Shown: positions 46,249 to 53,968 of the stretch, piece after piece
Numbering within the stretch: the first letter of the stretch is position 1
How the letters are laid out: every line of letters begins with the position of its first letter
The notes under the pieces: generated by a model
Database searches by the model: none
What the model saw: only the letters and a program-made list of their open reading frames with translations
What the model was told of the DNA's origin: nothing
Source of the DNA: Rubrivivax sp.
Lineage (GTDB): Bacteria > Pseudomonadota > Gammaproteobacteria > Burkholderiales > Burkholderiaceae_C
Assembly (NCBI GenBank): GCA_030653385.1
Contig: JAURZM010000020.1
Coordinates: 1-64,000 of the forward strand
Reading direction: 5' to 3'
DNA: 64,000 nucleotides
Translations under genes and position numbers: made by a program

Positions 46249-47582
46249 CCCCGGTCGTGCGGCCCCCGCCCGTGTCGGGCTGGTCGCTGGTGCGGCGCCT
46301 CTCGGGCGGCGTGGCGCTGATCGCGGTGCTGTCGCTGGCGTCGCAGGCCTGGGTGATGAGCTTGTGGCTGCGCCCGCTGTTGCACGAGGTGGGAACGCTG
46401 GCAGCCGAGCAGGCGGTGCAGCTGCAGGTGGCCTTGCAGGCGGTGCCGCCAGCCGCGCGCCCGGCCTTGGCGCAGCAGCTGTCGAACGACCGACTGCAGG
46501 TGTCGCGCAGCGAGCCCGAGGGTGTCCACGCGATGGTGCCACCGCCGCCACCCGGCATGCAGGCCCTGGCCGAGCAGCTGGCGGCCCAGGGCATCGAGGT
46601 GTTTCCCTTGCGCCCCGCGTCGCCCCGCGCGGCCATCGCCTTCCGGCTGACGGTGGACCAGGAGGACTGGTGGGTGCTGCGCACGGTCGAGGGCCCCAGC
46701 GGCGCGGTGTCCGGCACCTTGCTGGCCTGGTCCGCGGTGCTGGCGTTGGCCACCATGGGTGCGCTTCTCGTGTCGGTGCGCCTGATCGCCAGGCCGATTG
46801 GGCAGCTGGCGCAGGAGATCGGCGCGCAAGGCGGCCAGCAGGGGCGTCTGCAGCCGCTACCCCTGCGCTCGCAGGACAGTGTCGAGATCCAGTCGCTGGT
46901 GCATGCCTTCAACGCCTTGGCGCACCAGCTCAGCCAGGGCGCGCAGACGCGCCAGCAGCTGCTGGCGGGGGTGTCGCACGACCTGCGCACACCGCTGGCC
47001 CGCTTGCGCCTGCGTGCCGAAACCCAGTGCGAGGGTGCGCTGTCCGAAGCGCTGCTGACCGATCTGCTGGCGCTGGAGCACATCGTCAGCCAGTTTTTGG
47101 CCTATGTGCAGGGTGACAGCGAACCCTTCTCCGGCCCGCAGCGGCCACTGAACGCGGTGGTGCACCGGGAGGTGCAGCGGCAGGTCGACGCCGGCCATGT
47201 GCTGCAGGCCGACCTGCAGGACCTGAGCCAGCCGGTGCCCGAGCTGGCTTTGAGTCGCCTGCTCGGCAACCTGATCGATAACGCGCGGCTGCATGGCGGC
47301 CCGCCGGTGAGCGTGCAGCTGCGGGCCACGGCAGCCGGTGCCGCGGTGCGTGTCAGCGACGGTGGGCCGGGCATGAACGCGTCGGAATTCGAACGCGCCC
47401 AGCAGCCCTTTGTGCGCCTCACGCACACACGCGCAACGCTGGGCCATTGCGGCCTGGGCCTGGCCATCGTGGCCCAGCTGACGCACCAGTTGGGCGGCAC
47501 GCTGCAGGCCGACACCAGCGACGATGGCCGCTTCGGCATCACGCTGACACTGCCGGCCCAAGGGAAAGAGCCAGGCGCCTGA
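46245..47582 (+). CDS. EnvZ-like sensor histidine kinase
   Basis: This 445-residue membrane kinase begins with GTG inside the regulator stop codon (GTGA). It has a transmembrane helix at about residues 20-43, a periplasmic region with a PPPPPG stretch, a second helix at about 155-180, a HAMP linker, His245 in SHDLRTPLARLR and N (LIDNARLHGG) and G (GPGMNASE, GHCGLGLAI) boxes. It phosphorylates the co-encoded regulator. The ATPase domain looks intact. Confidence 0.92.
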   Translation: MTPVVRPPPVSGWSLVRRLSGGVALIAVLSLASQAWVMSLWLRPLLHEVGTLAAEQAVQLQVALQAVPPAARPALAQQLSNDRLQVSRSEPEGVHAMVPPPPPGMQALAEQLAAQGIEVFPLRPASPRAAIAFRLTVDQEDWWVLRTVEGPSGAVSGTLLAWSAVLALATMGALLVSVRLIARPIGQLAQEIGAQGGQQGRLQPLPLRSQDSVEIQSLVHAFNALAHQLSQGAQTRQQLLAGVSHDLRTPLARLRLRAETQCEGALSEALLTDLLALEHIVSQFLAYVQGDSEPFSGPQRPLNAVVHREVQRQVDAGHVLQADLQDLSQPVPELALSRLLGNLIDNARLHGGPPVSVQLRATAAGAAVRVSDGGPGMNASEFERAQQPFVRLTHTRATLGHCGLGLAIVAQLTHQLGGTLQADTSDDGRFGITLTLPAQGKEPGA

Positions 47583-47615
47583 ATCGCCGACCGTGGGCCC
47601 GAGCCCAGGCGCTGC

Positions 47616-48890
47616 TCAGGGATACAACCCGCGCTCTTCGCGCGCAATCAGGATGCGTTCACAGGCCACCGCGAAGGTGGCCGTGCGCAGCGTGATCTTG
47701 TGTTTGTCGGCGGTGTCCCAGATCTTCTTCAGCGCGTCGACCATGATCTTGTCCAGCCGCAGGTTGATTTCGTCTTCGCTCCAGAAAAACGAAGAAAAGT
47801 CCTGCACCCATTCGAAGTAGCTCACCGTCACGCCACCGGCATTGCAGATGACGTCGGGCACGACCAGCACACCGCGGCTGGCCAAAATGTCGTCGGCTTC
47901 GCTCACCGTCGGGCCGTTGGCGCCTTCCAGCACCATGCGGGCCTTCAGGCGGTGGGCGCGTTCGGCGGTGATCTGGCCTTCCAGTGCGGCCGGGATCAGG
48001 ATGTCGCAGCGCACGTCCCAGAAGTCTTCGCCGTGCATCGGCTCGGCGCCCTGGAAACCACCCACGCCACCGTGGTCGCGCACGTAGGCGGCCAGGTCGG
48101 CGATGTCCAGGCCCTTGTCGTTGAAGATGGTGCCGCTGTGGTCCTGCACCGCCACCAGCTTGCCGCCGGCCTGGCCAAACAGCTCGGCCGCCGACGAACC
48201 CACGTTGCCGTAACCCTGCACGGCGATGCGGGCGCCGTCCAGGTTCAGGCCCAGGCGGCGTGCGGCTTCGCGGCCGGTCACGAACACGCCGCGGCCGGTG
48301 GCTTTCACGCGGCCCAGTGAACCGCCCAGGTGGATGGGCTTGCCGGTGACCACGCCGGTGGCGGTGGTGCCGGTGTTCATCGAGTAGGTGTCCATCATCC
48401 AGGCCATGATCTGGCCGTTGGTGTTGACGTCGGGAGCCGGGATGTCACGCTGCGGGCCGATGATGATGCCGATCTCGCTGGTGTAGCGGCGCGTCATGCG
48501 CTCCAGTTCCTTGGTAGACAGGCGCTTGGGGTCGACGCGGATGCCGCCCTTGGCGCCGCCGTAGGGCAGGTTGACGGCCGCGCACTTCACCGTCATCCAG
48601 GCGCTCAGCGCCATCACTTCTTCCAGCGTCACCTCGGGGTGGAAACGCACGCCGCCCTTGCCCGGGCCGCGACTCAGGTTGTGCTGTACGCGGTAACCCT
48701 CGAAATGGGCGACGTCGCCGTTGTCCATTTCGATCGGCACGTCGACGATCAGCGTGCGTTTGGGGCGCTTCAGTGTCTCGGCCCAGCGCGCCAGGTGGCC
48801 CAGGTAGGGCACCACACGGTCGACCTGCGAGAGGTAGGTGCCCCAGGGGCTGTTGGCGGTGGGCTGGACAAAAGAAAGCGGCTCGTTCAT
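47616..48890 (-). CDS. gdhA: Glu/Leu/Phe/Val dehydrogenase, glutamate dehydrogenase
   Basis: This 424-residue enzyme has the glutamate dehydrogenase motifs [14 protein letters not shown], the catalytic [14 protein letters not shown] lysine loop, and the NAD-binding [15 protein letters not shown]. Its length and pattern fit the NAD-dependent hexameric type found in Burkholderiales, which deaminates glutamate to 2-oxoglutarate. ATG 48890 follows a poor ribosome site; the frame is open 14 codons upstream. putA, which feeds glutamate, is about 5 kb away. Confidence 0.94.
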   Translation of the reverse strand: MNEPLSFVQPTANSPWGTYLSQVDRVVPYLGHLARWAETLKRPKRTLIVDVPIEMDNGDVAHFEGYRVQHNLSRGPGKGGVRFHPEVTLEEVMALSAWMTVKCAAVNLPYGGAKGGIRVDPKRLSTKELERMTRRYTSEIGIIIGPQRDIPAPDVNTNGQIMAWMMDTYSMNTGTTATGVVTGKPIHLGGSLGRVKATGRGVFVTGREAARRLGLNLDGARIAVQGYGNVGSSAAELFGQAGGKLVAVQDHSGTIFNDKGLDIADLAAYVRDHGGVGGFQGAEPMHGEDFWDVRCDILIPAALEGQITAERAHRLKARMVLEGANGPTVSEADDILASRGVLVVPDVICNAGGVTVSYFEWVQDFSSFFWSEDEINLRLDKIMVDALKKIWDTADKHKITLRTATFAVACERILIAREERGLYP

Positions 48891-49099
48891 GCGGTGTCTC
48901 CGTTCGGTTGTGCGTCGGCCCGCACCGCACACGCCGGGTGGGCGGGGGTCGGGCTGGGTGGGCAGGTTCGCCGCCAGGTCATGGCGTGGCTGTGGACTGT
49001 AGGGGCGGCGCCACCGAATGTTTCACCGTCCGCCATGCCGCCTTTGCATGGCCTGTGTGGGCGGCTCACATGGCCTCGGGTGGCGGGTGGCCGCGCCCT

Positions 49100-49786
49100 T
49101 CATCGGGCGCCGTGCAGGCGCAGCACCGGCCAGCCGCGAAGTTGTGCTTCTGCCGCCAGGCGCGTATCGGGGTGCACCACCACGGCGTGGTTCACGGCCC
49201 GCAGCAGCGGCAGGTCGTTGGCGGAATCGCTGTAGGCCCAGCTGTCGAAGCCGTGCAGTGTTTCGCCGCGCTCGGCCAGCCACAGGTGCAGACGGTCCAC
49301 CTTGCCTTCACGCATGTTCGGCGTGCCCAGGGTGTGGCCGGTGAAGAGACCGTCGGCGCCGGTTTCGCATTCGGTGGCGATCAAATGTTCGATGCCCAGT
49401 TCCTGGGCCGTCAGCTCGGTCAGGAAGCGGTTGGTGGCCGTGGTCAGCACCACCAGCGCTCCGGCAGACTGGTGTTCCTGCACCAGCGCGCGCGCCAGCG
49501 GGCCGATGCGGGGCGCAACAACTTCCTGCAGAAAGGCCAGGCGCAAGGGCTGCCACTGCGCCGCGCTGCGGCCGGCCAGAGTGGACACGTAGAAGCTGCT
49601 GAAAGCCTGTGCGCTGACGGTGCCGGCGCGGTAGTCGCGGTCCATCGCCGCATTGCGCTGCGCAAAAGCTGCGCGGTCCAACACATCGCGGTCCATCAGG
49701 AACTCGCACCACAACACGTCGCTGTCACCGTCCAGCAGCGTGTGGTCCAGGTCGAACAGGGCAAGTCTTGGTTTGGGCCGGGACAT
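49100..49786 (-). CDS. HAD-IB family hydrolase, SerB-like
   Basis: This 228-residue protein has the HAD nucleophile motif [13 protein letters not shown] (residues 11-23), a cap domain, motif II LTTATN, a conserved Lys region, and motif [13 protein letters not shown]. It belongs to the subfamily with phosphoserine phosphatase and histidinol-phosphatase; the substrate is uncertain. The gene stands alone, about 210 bp downstream of the glutamate dehydrogenase start on the same strand. Confidence 0.9.
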   Translation of the reverse strand: MSRPKPRLALFDLDHTLLDGDSDVLWCEFLMDRDVLDRAAFAQRNAAMDRDYRAGTVSAQAFSSFYVSTLAGRSAAQWQPLRLAFLQEVVAPRIGPLARALVQEHQSAGALVVLTTATNRFLTELTAQELGIEHLIATECETGADGLFTGHTLGTPNMREGKVDRLHLWLAERGETLHGFDSWAYSDSANDLPLLRAVNHAVVVHPDTRLAAEAQLRGWPVLRLHGAR

Positions 49787-49878
49787 GTCAGTGCGGCCTA
49801 TCGCGCTTCCCGCTGCGCAACCGGCTCAGCCTGGCCCACACAGCGCGCCACTTCATGCCTGATCCCTTGAAAATCCAC

Positions 49879-50019
49879 GGCGCGGATTATGGTCGCTGAC
49901 GGGCGCAGCCAGGGGTCGATGCGGAAGTTGCCGGCCGGGCAGTACAGGCCCTCGGGCCGCGCCACCACCAGGTCGTCGGCGCGGGACGCCAGGCTCAGCG
50001 GGGTGGATGGCACGTGCAT
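49879..50019 (-). pseudogene. N-terminal stub of ligase-associated DNA repair exonuclease
   Basis: An 80-codon frame on the minus strand carries DDLVVARPEGLYCPAGNF then RIDPWLRPSATII, which resembles the first 35-40 residues of the metallo-beta-lactamase-fold exonuclease that accompanies LigD/LigB-type ligases. The downstream HAHSDH metal motif and the rest of the ~330-residue protein are absent: after Arg53-Ala54 the sequence is unrelated. I call it a truncated remnant at the left edge of an accessory region. Similarity is recognised by eye only. Confidence 0.5.
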
Positions 50020-50184
50020 GCGGGCATCGCACGCCGCCATTTTTGTGGGCGTGCATCAAAGGCGCGCTCCTTCCTGCTGCTTTCGTTTCGGGCTAGCATG
50101 AACCCACAGGGGCCCGCAGATGGCTTGCCTGGCGCCAACTTCGCGCAAACAAGCGTTTGCTCGGCCATTCAGAAAGACCCCGCC

Positions 50185-51159
50185 ATGATCCGGCACCTCA
50201 GACGGTTTGCAGTCCTGTGGCTGCTGGGATGGGCGGTCGCCGTGGCGGCCCAGGATGCCAACATCACGCAACCCGTTGCCGACCTCGAGCGGCTGCTGGC
50301 CGCCGAACCGCTGGTGATCGAGAGCGCCCAAAGCAGTCGGCCCACGGCCAAAGGCGACATCACCTTGCGTGCCGAAGTTTCCTTCGGTGGTGCGCCTGCG
50401 ATGCGGGTCAAGTTGCGCAAGGCCGAGCCGGGCGCGGACATGTTCAACAACGTGCCGCGCTACGACCTGGCGGCTTACGAACTGCAAAAGCTGTTTCTCG
50501 ACCCTGCCGAGTACGTCGTGCCGCCGACGGCGCTGCGCTTCGTGGTTTTGGCCGATTTCACCAAGCACCAAGCCGACGTGGCGCGCACCTTTCACAGCGC
50601 CGACCAGGTGCTGGCCGTGGTGCAGGTCTGGTTGAGCGAGATCGCAGCACCGGCCGATGTCTACAACGCGATCCGCTTCGACGCGGACCCGCGCTATGCC
50701 CGCCACGTCGGGCAGATGAACATCCTGACCCACCTGATCGAGCACCGCGATGCCAACCTGGGCAACTTCCTGATCGGCAAGGCAGAAGTCGGCGCACGCG
50801 TTTTCTCGATCGATCACGGTGTGGCATTTGCCTCCATCGACAGCGACCGCGGCGACGCCTGGAAGGACATCCGGGTCAAACGCCTGCCGGCCGACGCCGT
50901 GGCGCGGCTGCGCGATCTCACCTTGCCGGTGCTGCAGCAGCGCCTGGGCGTGCTGGCGCAGTGGCGGCTTGAAGGCAGCCGCTACGTGGTGGCACCCCTG
51001 GGGCCCAACCTGGCCAGCCACCGCGGTGTGCGCCGCTCGGACAAGGATTTGCAAATGGGCCTGACCACGAAGGAGATCGCGTCCATCGACTGGCTGCGCA
51101 CGCGCTTGCTCAAGCGCATCGATGCAGGTGAGATCACGCTGGTGCCAGCGGCAAAGTGA
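50185..51159 (+). CDS. exported protein with a kinase-like fold (HRDxxLGN type)
   Basis: This 324-residue protein has a signal peptide (residues 1-22, cleavage near AAQ). The mature part shows a kinase-like signature: Lys76 in MRVKLRK, Glu99 in AAYELQKLF, then HRDANLGNFL with Asp189 and Asn194, and Asp210 in VFSIDHG as a DFG-like metal ligand. This resembles the PI4K/Fam20/HipA branch more than eukaryotic-type kinases. All key residues appear intact. It overlaps the following phosphatase gene by 4 bp (GTGA), so the two are co-translated. The family assignment is my inference; a periplasmic kinase would need a nucleotide source. Confidence 0.65.
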   Translation: MIRHLRRFAVLWLLGWAVAVAAQDANITQPVADLERLLAAEPLVIESAQSSRPTAKGDITLRAEVSFGGAPAMRVKLRKAEPGADMFNNVPRYDLAAYELQKLFLDPAEYVVPPTALRFVVLADFTKHQADVARTFHSADQVLAVVQVWLSEIAAPADVYNAIRFDADPRYARHVGQMNILTHLIEHRDANLGNFLIGKAEVGARVFSIDHGVAFASIDSDRGDAWKDIRVKRLPADAVARLRDLTLPVLQQRLGVLAQWRLEGSRYVVAPLGPNLASHRGVRRSDKDLQMGLTTKEIASIDWLRTRLLKRIDAGEITLVPAAK

Positions 51160-53150
51160 ACAAGGCAACGATTTGCAGACACCACCGCTGCGGCGCAATG
51201 GCCGCAGCATTGGCGCTGGTGGCCATGCTGTTTGTGATGGTCAGGCCGCTGCCAGCGCTGGCGCAGGCGGGCCAAGCGGGCCAAACGAGCCAAACGAGCC
51301 AAACGGGCCAAACGGGCCAAACGGGCCAGGTGCAGTGGCACGGCGTGGAGCGGGTCGTTGCCTTTGCCGACGTGCATGGCGCTCACACCGAACTGGTCAG
51401 GCTGTTGCGCGAAACCGGCATCGTCGACGAAAAGCTCCGCTGGGCAGCCGGCGCCACCCATGTCGTGAGCCTGGGCGACCTGCTCGACCGCGGCGCCGAT
51501 TCGCGCCAGGTCATGGACTTGTTGATGCGCTTGCAGGGCGAGGCCCAGGCCGCTGGCGGCAGGCTGCATGTGGTGCTGGGCAACCACGAGGCCATGAACC
51601 TGCTGGGCGACTTGCGCGACGTTCACATTGGCGAGTACGCAGCCTATGCGGATGTCGAACCCGCCGCCGAGCGCGCGCAGCAGCGCCAGGCCTGGGTAGC
51701 GGCGCAGGGCGACGCTTCAGCAGCTGCTTTCGATCAGCGGTTTCCGCCAGGGTACTTCGGCCATCGCCAGGCGCTTTCGCCCGACGGCCGATACGGCCAG
51801 TGGCTGTTGTCGTTGCCCGTGGCCATCAAGGTCAACGACACGCTGTTCATGCACGCGGGCCCTTCGAATGCGCTGCGCGGCATGACTCTGCAGGAAGTCA
51901 ACCTGCGTTACCGCACCGCGCTGACCAGCTACCTGGGCCTGGCCGCACGACTTGAGCGGGAAAAGCTGTTGCAGGCCCAAGACGTTTTCCACCATCGCGC
52001 CAGACTGGCCCGAGAGCGCTTCGGCAGGCTGATGGCGGCCATGGCCGCCAGTGCAGGTGCAGGTGCAGGCCACTCGACCGTCGACGCCGCACTGGGTGAC
52101 GTGGTGACACGTTTCGAGCAGGCCGATGACCACGTCCTGCTGTCGTCAGACGGCCCCAACTGGTATCGCGGCGCTGCGATGTGCCGGGAAGCGGCAGAGT
52201 CCGACGTGCTGCTGCCGCTGCTGCAGCAGTTCGGCGTGACCCGTCTGGTGGTCGGGCACACCCCCACGCGCGATGGGCGGGCCGCCTCACGGTTTGACGG
52301 ACGGGTGGTGAAACTCGACGCCGGCATGAATGGCGCTGTCTACAAAGGGCGCGCCGTGGCCTTGCTGCTGCAAGGTGCCCAGCTCAGCCTGCAGTACCCC
52401 GGCGAGCCCTTGGCAACGCGGCTGCAAGCTGAAGCGATGTTCGTCGCGCCCAGGGACGTCGACGAAACAAGCGTGCTGGCTGCGCTGAGCGCTGGCGAGA
52501 TCACGGTCACCGGCCCGCGCGGGCCCAACGAGTTGAACGTCTCGGTCCATCATGCAGGCCAGCGCCTGGTGGCCATCTTCCAGGCGCGCGACGAAGGCCC
52601 AGCCCGGCGTGAAGTCGCTGCCTTCCGGCTGGACCGCGAACTCGGCTTGGGCATCGTGCCGGTGACGGTGCTGCGCAAGGTTCAAGGTCAGCTGGGTGTG
52701 CTGCAGGCCCGCCCGTCGCGTTGGGTCACGCAGGCCGACGTGCAACGCCAGTCGATGCGCGTGGGCGGTTGGTGCGATGCCGAACGCCAGTTCCAGCTTG
52801 TTTATGCCTTTGACACGCTGATCGGCAATGAGCGCCGCACGCCCGAGTCGCTGCTGTACGACGCCGATGCCTGGTTCGTCTTCGTGACGGCGCACGATCG
52901 CGCTTTTGGCACAACGAACACGCTACCCGCCTACCTTGCTTCCAGACCGCCCTCGCTCGGGGCCGAGCTTCGACGCCGCATCACCGCACTCGACAAGCCC
53001 GGTCTGGCGGCGTCGCTCGGCGAGTTGATCGACGAGAAGGGGCGCGCGGCGATCCTGGCGCGCCGCGATCGCTTGCTGGCCTTGCCAGCCGCTGCGGATT
53101 CGGGTGCGGGCGCAGGCGTGGCCGGTGGCAACGCGGTGGGTCGCCGGTGA
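51156..53150 (+). CDS. exported PPP-type metallophosphatase fused to a second kinase-like domain
   Basis: This 664-residue protein starts with GTG overlapping the previous stop. A signal peptide ends near PALA (residue 36), followed by a short G/S-Q-T repeat (38-58). The phosphatase domain has DVHG (Asp72, His74), GDLLDRG (107-113), GNHEAMNLLGDLR (from 142) and VVGHTP: the full PPP/Shewanella-like (SLP) set. From about residue 450 the sequence REVAAFRLDRELGLGIVPVTV...AFDTLIGNERR...AHDRAFGT resembles a kinase-fold domain in which the expected catalytic Asp and Asn are replaced, so it may be a pseudokinase. Together with the previous gene it suggests a phosphorylation/dephosphorylation pair outside the cytoplasm. 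Confidence 0.75.
   Translation: MNKATICRHHRCGAMAAALALVAMLFVMVRPLPALAQAGQAGQTSQTSQTGQTGQTGQVQWHGVERVVAFADVHGAHTELVRLLRETGIVDEKLRWAAGATHVVSLGDLLDRGADSRQVMDLLMRLQGEAQAAGGRLHVVLGNHEAMNLLGDLRDVHIGEYAAYADVEPAAERAQQRQAWVAAQGDASAAAFDQRFPPGYFGHRQALSPDGRYGQWLLSLPVAIKVNDTLFMHAGPSNALRGMTLQEVNLRYRTALTSYLGLAARLEREKLLQAQDVFHHRARLARERFGRLMAAMAASAGAGAGHSTVDAALGDVVTRFEQADDHVLLSSDGPNWYRGAAMCREAAESDVLLPLLQQFGVTRLVVGHTPTRDGRAASRFDGRVVKLDAGMNGAVYKGRAVALLLQGAQLSLQYPGEPLATRLQAEAMFVAPRDVDETSVLAALSAGEITVTGPRGPNELNVSVHHAGQRLVAIFQARDEGPARREVAAFRLDRELGLGIVPVTVLRKVQGQLGVLQARPSRWVTQADVQRQSMRVGGWCDAERQFQLVYAFDTLIGNERRTPESLLYDADAWFVFVTAHDRAFGTTNTLPAYLASRPPSLGAELRRRITALDKPGLAASLGELIDEKGRAAILARRDRLLALPAAADSGAGAGVAGGNAVGRR
51267..51329. 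repeat. 9-bp tandem repeat, 7 copies
   Basis: Seven units of a 9-bp sequence related to GCGGGCCAA/ACGGGCCAA encode a run of AGQ, TSQ and TGQ tripeptides just after the signal peptide of the phosphatase. Copy number change would alter linker length without shifting frame. Confidence 0.9.
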
Positions 53151-53713
53151 TCGGACCTCTGTCGGTCAAGCCTGCGCGCCCCAGGTCAACGCCGCCCTTG
53201 CATCGGCACCGTGCAAGAGGTGAACTGGCGCAGCACGGGGCTGTCCCACCCGTCGCCCGTCGCCCGTCGCCCGTCAGCGAGCAGGAGATTGACCTCACGC
53301 TGGCCTGGGACGTACCGCAGGCCCTGGCCGAACGCGTGCTGCAGGCGGCAGTTTGCCATGCCCAATACGAACGCGGCATGAGCACCATGAACATCTCACT
53401 TCCGCAAGCCCGACGGCCGCTGGAGTCGGCTGCGTCCGCAAGTTTGGGGGACCCATGGAAGCGGCCTGGCGACAAGGGATAACCCGATCACGGCGCCCGA
53501 GGAAAGCGACTTTCGGCGGCGCTGTCAAAGCTCAACAGTTCTCAGCCACCTTCAAAGACCAGCTCACACGCATCGGGTGCCGTGTTCGGGGTGCCATGGG
53601 GATGGAAAAGGGTGTTTGAAAACACGATCCTCGGGCCGCTCAGGCCCTGGTTCGGCCTGCCCAGGTGCGGCGGCAGGGGCTGAGCCGCTGCCGCCGCGCA
53701 GCGGGGTCCAGGC
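53151..53713. other. 563-bp region without a credible gene; decayed sequence
   Basis: No frame here looks like a working gene. At 53378 an ATG opens MSTMNISLPQ, the typical first ten residues of ParD-type antitoxins, but the sequence then diverges, so at most a stub is left. A 7-bp unit (CCCGTCG) is repeated four times at 53249-53276. A frame ending near 53619 has weak transposase-like composition that I could not assign. Confidence 0.45.
53249..53276. repeat. 7-bp tandem repeat, 4 copies
   Basis: Four consecutive copies of CCCGTCG (the last one ends in A) lie just downstream of the phosphatase gene in apparently non-coding sequence. Confidence 0.85.
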
Positions 53714-53968
53714 TCAACTTCGCACCACGTCGGCCCCGGGCCTCGTCCTGAAGCCCTTCACCTTCTTCGCGGGCGCCACCTTCTTGGCCGGTGCCGCCTT
53801 CTTGGCGGGTGCAGCCTTCTTGGCGGGTGCAGCCTTCTTGGCCGGGGCGGCCTTCTTGGCAGGGGCGGCCTTCTTAGCTGGTGTGGCCTTCTTGGCAGGG
53901 GCAGCCTTCTTCGCTGGGGCGGCCTTCTTCGCCGGCGCGGCCTTGCGGGCTGCGGTCTTGGTTGCCAT
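53714..53968 (-). CDS. histone H1-like alanine/lysine/proline-rich repeat protein
   Basis: This 84-residue frame starts at ATG 53968 with a GAGGAAGGA ribosome site about 10 bp upstream, begins MATKTAARK and consists mostly of about eleven AAPAKK repeats, ending in VKGFRTRPGADVVRS. Such proteins are common in Burkholderiales as H1-like nucleoid-associated proteins that bind DNA through Lys residues. There is no stop between this frame and the upstream caspase-like frame, so this sequence may also be the tail of that protein. The ribosome site and the ordinary N-terminus argue for an independent gene. The repeats have an 18-bp unit. Confidence 0.75.
   Translation of the reverse strand: MATKTAARKAAPAKKAAPAKKAAPAKKATPAKKAAPAKKAAPAKKAAPAKKAAPAKKAAPAKKVAPAKKVKGFRTRPGADVVRS

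Noticed and set aside
53353..53619. Plus-strand frame with FSATFKDQLTRIGCR that looked transposase-like
   Set aside because: The similarity is vague, the composition is that of GC-rich noise and no catalytic motif is visible.
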